Shown: positions 49,890-60,000 of the stretch, piece by piece
How the letters are laid out: the number at the start of each line of letters is the position of its first letter
Numbering within the stretch: position 1 is the first letter of the stretch
Source: Pseudomonas anuradhapurensis
Lineage (GTDB): Bacteria; Pseudomonadota; Gammaproteobacteria; Pseudomonadales; Pseudomonadaceae
NCBI RefSeq assembly: GCF_014269225.2
Contig: NZ_CP077097.1
Span: forward strand, 1,184,001-1,248,000
Direction of reading: 5' to 3'
DNA: 64,000 bases
The notes under the pieces: generated by a model
What the model was told of the DNA's origin: nothing
Databases searched by the model: none
Seen by the model: the letters and a program-made list of their open reading frames with translations, nothing else
Program-made: the position numbers and the translations under genes

Positions 49890-50510
49890 TCAGGCGTGCA
49901 CGCGCACGTTGTTCAGCACCACCGGGCGCGCCCAGTGCAGGTCGAACGCCAGGTCGGTCTGCTGCTTGGCCAGGGTGCTGTCGTCGAACGGTTCGGGCGC
50001 CGGGTCCAGCAGGTCGGTCTCGAATTCGGCGATGGGCAGGAACAACGGCCGCGGGGCAGGGCCCGGGCCTGGCTCGGCAAGCGGCTGGCCCTGGCTCATC
50101 ACCACCGGGCGTAGCCAGCTGTTGCTGATATCCAGCTGACGCTGCTGCTCGATCAGTTCGACCGCGCTGAACGGCTCGGGGGCAGGCGGCAGCAGGTTGG
50201 CTTCGAGTTCGGCCTTGGGCAGGAACAACGGCTCGGGCGGTGCCACCACGGTGTCATGCACCGGGCAGGCCCGCTGGGCGTCGATCAGCGCCAGGGCGCG
50301 GGCGCCACCGATGGGTTCGCCGCTGTCCTGGTCGTAGCGGACGAACGACTGGCTGACGCTATCCGCTGGCTCTTCCTGCTGCTCGGCCATGGCCCGGGCA
50401 AAAAAATCCTGCCACAGGTGGCTGACGCCCCCGAGTGCCTGGGTATTGTGCTGACTGTAGTTGCCGACAGGCGACAGGTAGGTCAGGCCGATGGGAAGAG
50501 TATCTGTCAT
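49890..50510 (-). CDS. unknown protein with two 44-residue repeats
   Basis: The 206-residue protein MTDTLPIGLTYLSPVGNYSQ... has no signal peptide or membrane helix. Residues 94-137 and 155-198 are a duplicated segment (PLFLPKAELEANLLPPAPEPF / PLFLPIAEFETDLLDPAPEPF, each ending RPVV), joined by a Pro/Gly linker (EPGPGPAPR). A proline-rich, acidic composition suggests a binding scaffold. I do not recognise the family. It is convergent with the extensin-like gene (10-nt gap) and divergent from rsmJ. Confidence 0.7.
   Translation of the reverse strand: MTDTLPIGLTYLSPVGNYSQHNTQALGGVSHLWQDFFARAMAEQQEEPADSVSQSFVRYDQDSGEPIGGARALALIDAQRACPVHDTVVAPPEPLFLPKAELEANLLPPAPEPFSAVELIEQQRQLDISNSWLRPVVMSQGQPLAEPGPGPAPRPLFLPIAEFETDLLDPAPEPFDDSTLAKQQTDLAFDLHWARPVVLNNVRVHA
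49917..50048 (-). repeat. protein repeat copy 2
   Basis: Codes residues 155-198 of the repeat protein; aligns without gaps to copy 1. Confidence 0.75.
50100..50231 (-). repeat. protein repeat copy 1
   Basis: Codes residues 94-137 of the repeat protein; offset from copy 2 is 183 nt (61 codons). Confidence 0.75.
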
Positions 50511-50610
50511 GGCAGTCGCGCGCGTTGTGCTCTGGCAGAATAGCGGAATATTGCCTGTATCGGCCGTGATGGCCGATACCTTAATGGCTGGGTTCAATTT
50601 TCAGGTGTGA

Positions 50611-51390
<780 letters not shown>

Positions 51391-51410
51391 CCCCAAGGGC
51401 TGCAATACCC

Positions 51411-51526
51411 CTGTAGGAGCGGCCTTGCGTCGCGATGGGGCGCGCAGCGGCCCCCGGCCTACAGCTTCGCCACAAACACTGCCGGGGCTGCTTAGCAGCC
51501 CTTCGCGACCCAGGCCGCTCCGCTGG
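51411..51526. repeat. REP inverted repeat, family B, degenerate right arm
   Basis: Left arm CTGTAGGAGCGGCCTTGCGT... from 51411 and a right arm from about 51484 (GGGGCTGCTTAGCAGCCC...) still pair, but with many mismatches. Located between convergent rsmJ and the TetR gene. Confidence 0.7.
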
Positions 51527-51529
51527 GTA

Positions 51530-52171
51530 TCAGGGGCGAAACGCCCGCAAGAACACCCCGACCACTTCGCGCACATGGGCCTCGGCCTCGTCGCCCTCCA
51601 GCGGCCCCGCACAGCCCAGCAGCAAGCGATAGTCCGGCGCGCCCTTGACCAGGCAGAAGAAATGCTCCGCCGCGCGCCGCGGGTTGTCGACACGTAGCAG
51701 CCCGCGCTCATGCGCCCCGCGCAGCAGCGCTTCCATCCCGGCCAGTACGCGCTTGGGCCCGGCCTCATAGAAATACTCGCCGAAGCTGGGGTCCAGGCTG
51801 CCCTGGGCCATGATCAGGCGGCACAGCTTCACGGCTTCATCGCTGCTGACCAGCGCCTGGAAACCGCGGGCGATAGTCAACAACACCTCTTCCACCGCTG
51901 CCCCCTCGGGGTATTCGAACAGCAGGTCGGGCAGCTGCAACTGACAAGTGGCCATGACCGCCGAGCAGAACAGGGTCTGCTTGTCGGTGAAGTGGCTGTA
52001 CACGGTGAGTTTTGAAACACCTGCCGCCGCAGCGACCGCATCCATGCTGGTGTTGGCATAACCAAGGCTGAGAAACAGCGCCTTGGCTGCCTCGAGAATC
52101 GCCTCGCGCTTGGCCAGGTCCTTGGGCCGGCCCGGGCCTATGGGTGCGTCGTGGGACATGGGAACCCGCAT
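51530..52171 (-). CDS. TetR/AcrR family regulator
   Basis: The 213-residue regulator has a TetR HTH (REAILEAAKALFLSLGYANT, then AAAAGVSKLTVYSHFTDKQTL) and an AcrR/AefR-type C-terminal domain. It is divergent from the TpsB gene across 169 nt, so it is a candidate regulator of that locus, but such regulators more often control efflux pumps. Start at 52171, or at the ATG four codons downstream (52159). Confidence 0.85.
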   Translation of the reverse strand: MRVPMSHDAPIGPGRPKDLAKREAILEAAKALFLSLGYANTSMDAVAAAAGVSKLTVYSHFTDKQTLFCSAVMATCQLQLPDLLFEYPEGAAVEEVLLTIARGFQALVSSDEAVKLCRLIMAQGSLDPSFGEYFYEAGPKRVLAGMEALLRGAHERGLLRVDNPRRAAEHFFCLVKGAPDYRLLLGCAGPLEGDEAEAHVREVVGVFLRAFRP

Positions 52172-52266
52172 TTTTTCAAAAGGTTGCTCATCTTACCGGC
52201 TCGAACGGCTTGCGGCTGCAGGTAAAACCCTGGAACAGGAAAGTCATGCCATGCGTCGATGTCTGG

Positions 52267-52276
52267 TTGATATCAA
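52267..52276. promoter_or_regulatory. perfect 10-bp palindrome TTGATATCAA
   Basis: It overlaps the candidate -35 hexamer TTGATA of the TpsB gene, in the intergenic region divergent from the TetR gene; a plausible operator half or repressor site. Confidence 0.3.
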
Positions 52277-52295
52277 ATTAAAGGCCTAATAGCAT
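52267..52295 (+). promoter_or_regulatory. possible promoter of the tps locus
   Basis: TTGATA (52267-52272), 17-nt spacer, TAGCAT (52290-52295), inside a locally AT-rich patch 46 nt before the TpsB start. Confidence 0.4.
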
Positions 52296-52340
52296 CATCG
52301 GCCGTTTTTGCCCTACCGCTTTGCTTTCGAAGGATCGAAC

Positions 52341-54071
52341 ATGCTTTCCCCCTCCCTGAGCCCGCGTGCCGTTGGCCGGCTCGCATGCGCCCTGTTGGCC
52401 ATTTTCGTGGGTACCGCCAGTGCAGCGCCGATGGGCACACCCGGCGACCAGGACCTGATTCGTGAGCGCCAGAACCGCCTGCTGGAAGAGCAGCAACGGC
52501 GTCTGGAACAGTTGAAGGAGCTGCCTGGCAAAGGCGCCGAAACGGCCGCGCCGGCCAAGCCCGTCGACAGCCGATGTTTTCCGATCAGCGATATCGTGCT
52601 GGACGGCGCCGATGCGCTGTCTTCCTCGGAGCGCGAGCGCCTGCTCAAACCCTATCTCGGCCAGTGCCTGGGTGTCGCGCAGCTGAACGCGCTGCTCAAG
52701 GACATCACCGACCTCTACATTGGCAAAGGCCTGGTCACCAGCCGCGCCTACCTGCCCCAGCAGGACCTGTCCAGCGGCCACCTGAGAGTCATCGTGGTGG
52801 AGGGGCGCCTGGAAGGCCTGAAACCGGCGCCAGGCAGCAAGCTGTCGGTGCGCGAACTGGGCATGAGCTTTCCTGGCCGGGTTGGCGACCTGCTGGACCT
52901 GCGCCAGATCGAGCAAATGGTCGATCAGCTCAACCGCCTGCCTTCCAATCAGGCGCAAATGGAGTTGACCCCGGGCAAAGCGGTGGGGGGCAGCGAGGTG
53001 GTCGTGCGCAATACCCCACAAAAGCCTTGGCGCGTGGGCCTGTCGCGCAGCAACGACGGCCAGCGCAGTACCGGTGAGCAGCAGTGGGGCAGCAGCCTGG
53101 AATGGGACAGCCCGTTGGGCCTGGCCGACCAGCTGATGCTGCGTGGCAGCCACGATGCCATCAGCGACCACCAGAAAACCTCGCACAGCGCCATGCTCTA
53201 CTACAACCTGCCGTTCGGCTGGTGGAACCTCAGCTACAGCTATAGCCAGAGCGAGTACCGCTCGCTGGGCGAGGCTTCGGGGTTCAATTTCAAGCAGACC
53301 GGTGACAGCCAGAACCACCAGTTGCGCCTGGAACGGGTGATCCACCGCGATGCCCAAAGCAAGACCTCGCTCAACACCGGCCTGAGTTACCTGCGCACCA
53401 ACAACTTCATCGAAGACAGCAAGCTGGACACCAGCAGCAACCGCCTGAGTGAAGCGCAATTTGGCATCAACCACGGGCGACGTCTCGGCAACGCCTTCGT
53501 CAACTTCGACCTGGGCATGCAGGACGGCATCGGCGCCCTCGATGCCCAGCGTGAAGACCAGCGCAGCAGTAGCGGCAAGCGCCAGCCCAACGCCCGCTAC
53601 CGCAAGTACACCGCCACGGTCAGCTACCTGCAGCCGTTCACGCTATGGGGTGAGCAGCTGGTGTTCAGCAGCCTGGTCACCGGCCAACGCAGCGAAGACC
53701 TGCTGTTCAGCCCGCAACGCATGAGCCTGGGCAGCCAGTCGTCGATCCGTGGTTACAAGGACCAGAGCCTCAATGGCGACAGTGGCTACTACTGGCGCAA
53801 CGATGTGCGCTGGAGCCGGCCGGTGGCCTGGGACTGGTTGCGGCCGGTGCTGACCGAGTATGGCCTGGGCCTGGCCTACGACGTCGGTGCCATTCGCCAT
53901 GATCGCTACAACAGCGGGCAAAGCGGCCGGCTGTCCAGCGATGCAGTCGAGCTGTTCGCCCGCGGCAAGCACCTGTCCGCCAGCGTGACCTTCGCCCACT
54001 CGCTCGAGCGCCCCGCCGCCATCGAAGCGCGGGAAACGCCGGTCTACTTCCGCCTGGACTTCTTCCTTTAA
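52341..54071 (+). CDS. TpsB outer-membrane transporter (ShlB/FhaC/CdiB family)
   Basis: The 576-residue protein has a signal peptide (LACALLAIFVGTASA), an N-terminal plug-like helix rich in Glu/Gln/Arg (LIRERQNRLLEEQQRRLEQL), a POTRA pair (CFPISDIVLDGADAL; LPQQDLSSGHLRVIVVEGRL), and a 16-strand-type beta barrel ending in Phe-Leu (RLDFFL). The lid-loop motif SSIRGYKDQSLNGDSGYY is the VRGY/F equivalent. It secretes the TpsA protein from the adjacent gene. Start ATG is 7 nt from AAGGA; an upstream ATG has no Shine-Dalgarno. The partner begins 23 nt after its stop. Confidence 0.95.
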   Translation: MLSPSLSPRAVGRLACALLAIFVGTASAAPMGTPGDQDLIRERQNRLLEEQQRRLEQLKELPGKGAETAAPAKPVDSRCFPISDIVLDGADALSSSERERLLKPYLGQCLGVAQLNALLKDITDLYIGKGLVTSRAYLPQQDLSSGHLRVIVVEGRLEGLKPAPGSKLSVRELGMSFPGRVGDLLDLRQIEQMVDQLNRLPSNQAQMELTPGKAVGGSEVVVRNTPQKPWRVGLSRSNDGQRSTGEQQWGSSLEWDSPLGLADQLMLRGSHDAISDHQKTSHSAMLYYNLPFGWWNLSYSYSQSEYRSLGEASGFNFKQTGDSQNHQLRLERVIHRDAQSKTSLNTGLSYLRTNNFIEDSKLDTSSNRLSEAQFGINHGRRLGNAFVNFDLGMQDGIGALDAQREDQRSSSGKRQPNARYRKYTATVSYLQPFTLWGEQLVFSSLVTGQRSEDLLFSPQRMSLGSQSSIRGYKDQSLNGDSGYYWRNDVRWSRPVAWDWLRPVLTEYGLGLAYDVGAIRHDRYNSGQSGRLSSDAVELFARGKHLSASVTFAHSLERPAAIEARETPVYFRLDFFL

Positions 54072-54094
54072 CACCGTTTTTCCCGAGTACCGAC

Positions 54095-57000
54095 ATGGAC
54101 GTTCGTCAATTCGCCTTCCTGGTCCGCCAGCCTGCGGCTGCCCTGCAACCACGCCAGACCTTCTGGGGCCTGTCCAAGCGTGGGCTGGCTTTCATGCTGG
54201 CCAACATGATGTTCTGGCAGCCGCTGGTGGCCATGGCCGACGGCATCGTGGTCAACGGCAGCGGCACCCACCTCGGCCAGGCCGGCAACGGCGTGCCCAT
54301 CGTCAATATCGCTGCGCCCAGCGCTGCCGGGCTGTCGCACAACAAGTTCAGTGACTACAACGTCGGCCAGCAAGGCGTCATCCTCAACAACGCCACCGGC
54401 CGCACCCAGGCCACCCAGCTGGGCGGGATCATTCTCGGCAACAGCAACCTCGGCGGCCGTGCGGCGAGCACCATCCTCAACGAGGTCAATGGTGGCAACC
54501 CGAGCCAGCTCAAGGGCTACACCGAGGTGGCCGGGCGCTCGGCCCATGTCATCGTCGCCAACCCTTATGGCGTCACCTGCAACGGCTGCGGTTTCATCAA
54601 CACGCCGAAGGCCACGCTGACCACCGGCAAGCCGGTAATCGAGAACGGGCAACTGCAGCGCTACCAGGTGGAACAGGGCAGTGTCGCCATCGAAGGTGCC
54701 GGGCTCAACGCCAGCAACGTCGACCAGTTCGAGATCATTACCCGCAGCGCCAGGATCAACGCCGAGATCCAGGCCCGCCAGCTGGCGCTGGTGGCCGGCA
54801 GCAACGACGTGGATGCACACAGCCTGGCCGCCACTGCCCGTAGCGCCGACCCGGCTCAGGCTCCGCAGTTGGCCATTGACTCCTCGGCATTGGGCGGCAT
54901 GTACGCCAACACCATCAAACTGGTGGGCACCGAGGCCGGCGTGGGGGTGAAGCTGGACGGCAAGCTGATTGCCAGCGGCGGCGACATCCAGCTCGATGCC
55001 AACGGCCAGCTGCGCCTGGCCGAGGCCACTGCAGCCAACGGCTCGGTGGCGATCAAGGCCGACCAGCTCGATGCCCAGGGCACGGTGTATGCCGGCAATG
55101 CACTGCAGGTGCGCACTCAGGGCGACCTGAACAACCGCCACGCCCTTGCTGCCGGGCAGCGCATCAGCCTCGACAGCGGTGGCCGCCTGAGCAACCAGGG
55201 CATCATCGAAGCGGGCGTCAACGCCGACAATAGCCGCAATACCACCGGCGACCTGCGCCTGAACGCCGCGCAGGTCGACAACCATGGTCACACCGTGGTG
55301 GCCAGCCGCGACCTGAATGTCACGGCGCGGCAAGGCCTGAACAACCAGGGTGGCACCCTCGCTGCCCAGCGGCAGCTGAGCGCCAGCGCCGCCACCCTCG
55401 ATAACCGCAATGCCGGCAGGCTGGTGGCCGGCGGCCAGGCCGAGCTCACCGCTACCGGCCTGCTCAATGGCCAGGGCGGGCTGATCGACGGCGCGACCGT
55501 GAACGCCAAGGTCGGCCAGCTGGACAATACCGCCGGCACGTTGCGCGCCGGCCAGCACCTTGGCCTGACGGCCAATGCTGCGGTGGATAACCGTGGCGGC
55601 CAGCTCACCAGCCTGCAGACCCTCAGCCTCGAGGCTGGCCAGGTGAACAACAGTGATGGCGGACGCATCGCCAGCAACCAGGCGCTGCGCGCCAGTGTCA
55701 CCGGGCTCGACCAGCACAATGGCGGCCGCCTGACCAGTGCCAGCGAACTGAGCCTGGACCTGCACAAGGGCCAGCTGAACAACCAGGGCGGCCTGATCAA
55801 TGCGCCGCGCCTGACCCTGGCGAATCTCGACAGCGTGGATAACCGCCAGGGCGAGATTTCCAGCGCACAGGCCTTTGCACTGGTGGCCCGCAGCCTCGAC
55901 AACAGCCTCGGCAAACTGCTCGGCAACCAGAACCTGACCGTGCAGCTGGAACAGGCGCTGAACAATACAGGCGGCCTGGTTTCTGCAAGCGGCGTCGCGG
56001 TACGTGCGGCCAGCCTGGACAACCATCAAGGTACCCTGACCAGTCGTGCCAACCTGGCACTGCAGGTGGCAGGTGCCAGCAACAACCAGGCCGGCGAGAT
56101 TTCCAGCGTCGGCACCACCAGCCTCAAGGGCGGCAGCCTGGACAACCAGGCTGGGCAGGTGAGTGCTGATGGCGCGCTGCAGGTGGCCCTGGACAATGCC
56201 TTGGACAATCGCCAGGGCTTGCTCGGCTCTGGCGGGGCGATCGACCTGCAGGCCGGCAGCCTCGACAACCGCCAGGGCGGCAGCCTGGTTGGCGACGCTG
56301 GCCTGGCTGCGCGGGTCGCCGGGCTGCTGGACAACCAGCAAGGCGAGATCAACGTCAAGGGTGGCCTCGACCTGCACGCCGGCAAACTCGACAACCGCAC
56401 CGGCAAGCTGCGCGCCGGCCAGGAGGCGCGGCTGGAGGTCGACCAGCTGGACAATCGCCAGCAAGGGCTGCTGAACAGCCTGGCGGCGTTCAGCTACAAG
56501 GGCACGCAGCTGGACAACCGTGGCGGCCTGCTCAGCGCCGCCGGGCCGCTTCGCCTGGAGGGCGCCAGCCTGGACAACAGCGGCGGCAGGGTTTCCAGCC
56601 AGCGCGCGCTGGTGGCCCAGCTTGGTCGCATCATCAACCAGGGTGGCGAATTGGTCGCGCAGGGCGACCTGCTGCTCACCGGCACCAGCCTCGACAACCG
56701 CAGCAACGGCCTGGTCGGCGGTACCAGCGCGTTGCAGCTGAATGTGGCCGACATCGACAACCGTGGCGGGGAGATCTCCACCAGCAAAGGCGTGACGCTG
56801 CAAGGCAGCCGTCTGGACAACAGCGACAGTGGCAAGGTCCTTGCCGGTAGCAGCCTGCAACTGCAGATGGCCGAGCTGATCAACCGTAACCTGGGCCTGC
56901 TGTCTGCTGCGGGCCCGCTGACCCTCGTTGGCCAGCAACTGGACAACAGCCTCGGGCGCCTGGTCAGTGGCGGCGACCTGGACATTGGCTTGGCGGGCGG

Positions 57001-60000
57001 GCTGGCCAACCAGCAGGGGCTGATCACAGCCGAAGGGCGCCTGGGCGCCACGGTCGGTAGCCTGGACAACAGCAGTGGCAAGCTCTCCAGCGCAGCCGAC
57101 CTGACCCTGGCCAGCGCAGGCGCACTGCGCAACCGCAGCGGCTCGATCACCACCGACGCCGGGTTGGCCCTCACCAGCGGCAGTCTCGATAACGGCGCGG
57201 CTGGCCTGCTCAGCAGCAAGGGCGCGGCCAGGCTCGACACCGGGACCTTCGACAACGGCCAAGGCGCACAGCTGCTCAGCGGTGATCGCCTCGACCTGAA
57301 AACGGGCCAGCTCAACAACGGCCAGGGCAGCCGCATCGCCAGTGAAAAGGCCCTGGTCGCCAGCGTTACCGGCCTGGCCCAGGACGGTGGCCAGCTGTTC
57401 AGCAAAAGCGCCTTGACCCTCGACCTGAACCACGGCCAGCTGCGCAACCGCCAGGGCCTGATCAACGCCCCCCTGCTGGTGCTGAACAACCTTGCCGAGG
57501 TGGATAACCAACAGGGCGAGATCTCCAGCGCCCAGGCCTTCACCGTGGCCGCGCGCAGCCTGGACAACAGCCATGGCCGGCTGATCGCCGAGCAGGGCCT
57601 GACCCTGCGCATCGAGCAGTTGCTGAACAACCTCAAGGGCCTGGTATCGGCCGATGGCCTGGGCCTGCACAGCGGCAGCCTGGACAACAGCCAAGGCCTG
57701 ATCAGCAGCCGTGCCGGCCAGCTCGTGGCGGTGGACGGTGAGCTGCTCAACCAGGGCGGTACGTTGATCGCCGACCAGCAACTGGAGCTGCAGGCCGCCA
57801 GCCTGGTCAACCAGCAGGGGCAGGTGTCGGCAGGTGGCGCGTTGCAGGCCCGGGTCGGCAAGCTCGACAACCAGGCGGGCGTGCTGGTTGCCGCCACCAC
57901 CCTCAAGCTCGGCGGTGAGGTACTGGACAACCGCCAGGCTGGCCTGGTGGGCGCGAGCCAAGGCCTCGAAGTGCAGGTCAAGGCCGTGGACAACCGCGGC
58001 GGCGAGCTGTCCAGCAAGGCAAACGTGACCCTGGGCGGCGAACGCCTGGACAACAGTGAGGGCGGCAAGGTGCTGGCCGACGGCAAGCTGCAGATGGCCG
58101 TCGCGCAAGTGATCAACCGCAGCAAGGGTGTGCTCTCGGGCAAGGCCGGCCTGGGCTTGACCGGCAACAGCCTGGACAACGCCGGCGGCCTGCTGCTCAG
58201 CCACAAGGCCCTCGATGCAACGCTGCAAGGCACGCTGGACAACCGCCAGGGCCTGATCAGCGCCGAGGGCACCCTTGGCCTGGCGAGCAACCAGCTCGAC
58301 AACCGCGCCGGGAGTGTTACCAGTGCCGGTGACTTGACCCTCAAGCACTCCGGCAACGTGCTCAACCAGGCTGGCGAACTGGTCACCGATGCCGCGCTGC
58401 ACCTCAGCGCGGCCCAGGTTGGCAACAGCGACCAGGGCACCATCAGTGCCAAAGGGCCAGCCACCCTTCGCGCCAACAGCCTCGATAACAGCCGCCAAGG
58501 CCGTATCGACAGCGGCGCCAGCCTGGGCCTGGTCACCGGGCAGTTGTACAACCGCGACGCCGGGCGCATCGCCAGTGACGGCGCGCTCGACATCAACGCC
58601 AGCGGCCTTGATCAGCAAGGCGGCCAATTGTTCAGCAACAGCGCGCTGACCCTCGACCTCAACCATGGCCTGCTGGACAACCGCCAAGGCTTGCTCAACG
58701 CACCGTTGCTGGTGCTCAAGAACCTTGACGGGGTGAACAACCAGGGCGGCGAAATCTCCTCGGCGCAGGCCTTCACCCTGGCGGCCCGCAGCCTGGACAA
58801 CAGCAACGGCAAGGTACTCAGCAACCAGTCGCTGATGCTGCGCATCGACCAGGCCCTGGGCAACATCAAGGGCCTGATCGCCGCCGCGTCGCTCGATGCC
58901 CGCGCTGCCAGCCTGGACAACAGCGGCGGCACGCTGACCAGCCGTGGCGACCTCGGCCTGCAACTGGCCGATGGCCTGAGCAATGGCCAGCAAGGCCTGA
59001 TCAGCGCCGCCGGCCTGCTGGCTATCGCCGCCCGTTCCGTGGATAACCAGGCGGGCTCGCTGCTGGGCAACGCCATTCGTGTCGACTTCGGCAGTGCCAC
59101 GGGCGACCTGAACAACGACAGTGGCCTGATCACCACCCCCGGTGCGCTGACCCTCGATCACCTGCGCGACCTGAGCAACCGCAGTGGTGAGATTTCCACC
59201 CGGCAAGACCTCGGCCTGGCCGGCCGCAACCTGGACAACAGCGCCGGCAAACTAATCAGCAGTGGCCAACTGAATGTTACCGCCCGGCACCTGAACAACC
59301 AGGGCGGGCTGGTTTCGGGCTGGCAGGGCCTGGGTGTCAACCTGGGTAGCCTGGACAATCGCCAGCAGGGCACCTTGTCCAGCCGCAACGGCGCGCTGGA
59401 CGCCCAAGTCAGCGGCGACTTGTTGAACAGCGCCGGTGGCGCCTTGGTCAGCCAGCAAGCCTTGAACGTGACAGCGGCGAACCTGGACAACAGTGGCGCC
59501 GGCATCCTTTCCAGTGCGGGTGGGCAGCGCCTGACCGTCAGCGGCCTGCTGAACAACGCCCAGGGTGGCTTGATCGACAGCGCCGCGGCCCTGACCCTGA
59601 ACGCCATGGCCCTGGGCAATGGCAGCGGCAGCATCAGTGCCGGGCAGGCGCTCGAAGTGAATGCCGGCAGCCTGGACAACAGCGCCGGCAGCCTGATCGG
59701 CAACGCCGCCGTTACCCTCAAGCTGCTCGGTGCCCTTGGCAACAACCACGGCAAGCTCGCCAGCGCCGGCCCCCTGCGCATCGACAACGCCACGCAGATC
59801 GACAACCAGGCTGGGCAGATCGCCAGCCAGGGCCTGCTGAGCCTGTTCGCCGCCCGCCTGGACAACCGCAACCGTGGCACCCTGGCCGCCAACCAGCAGC
59901 TGACCCTGGCCGTTGACGGCCAACTGCTGAACAGCGCCGATGGCCTGATCTACAGCCAGAACGGCGGTGCCGATGTGCGCGCCGCCAGCCTGGACAATGC

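Noticed and set aside
54068..59206. 1712-residue minus-strand open frame over the tps gene
   Set aside because: It is a shadow of the FHA-1 repeat codons on the plus strand. It has no Shine-Dalgarno or family resemblance and its composition is low-complexity Val/Ala/Gln. The plus-strand frame has clear TPS and FHA domains.
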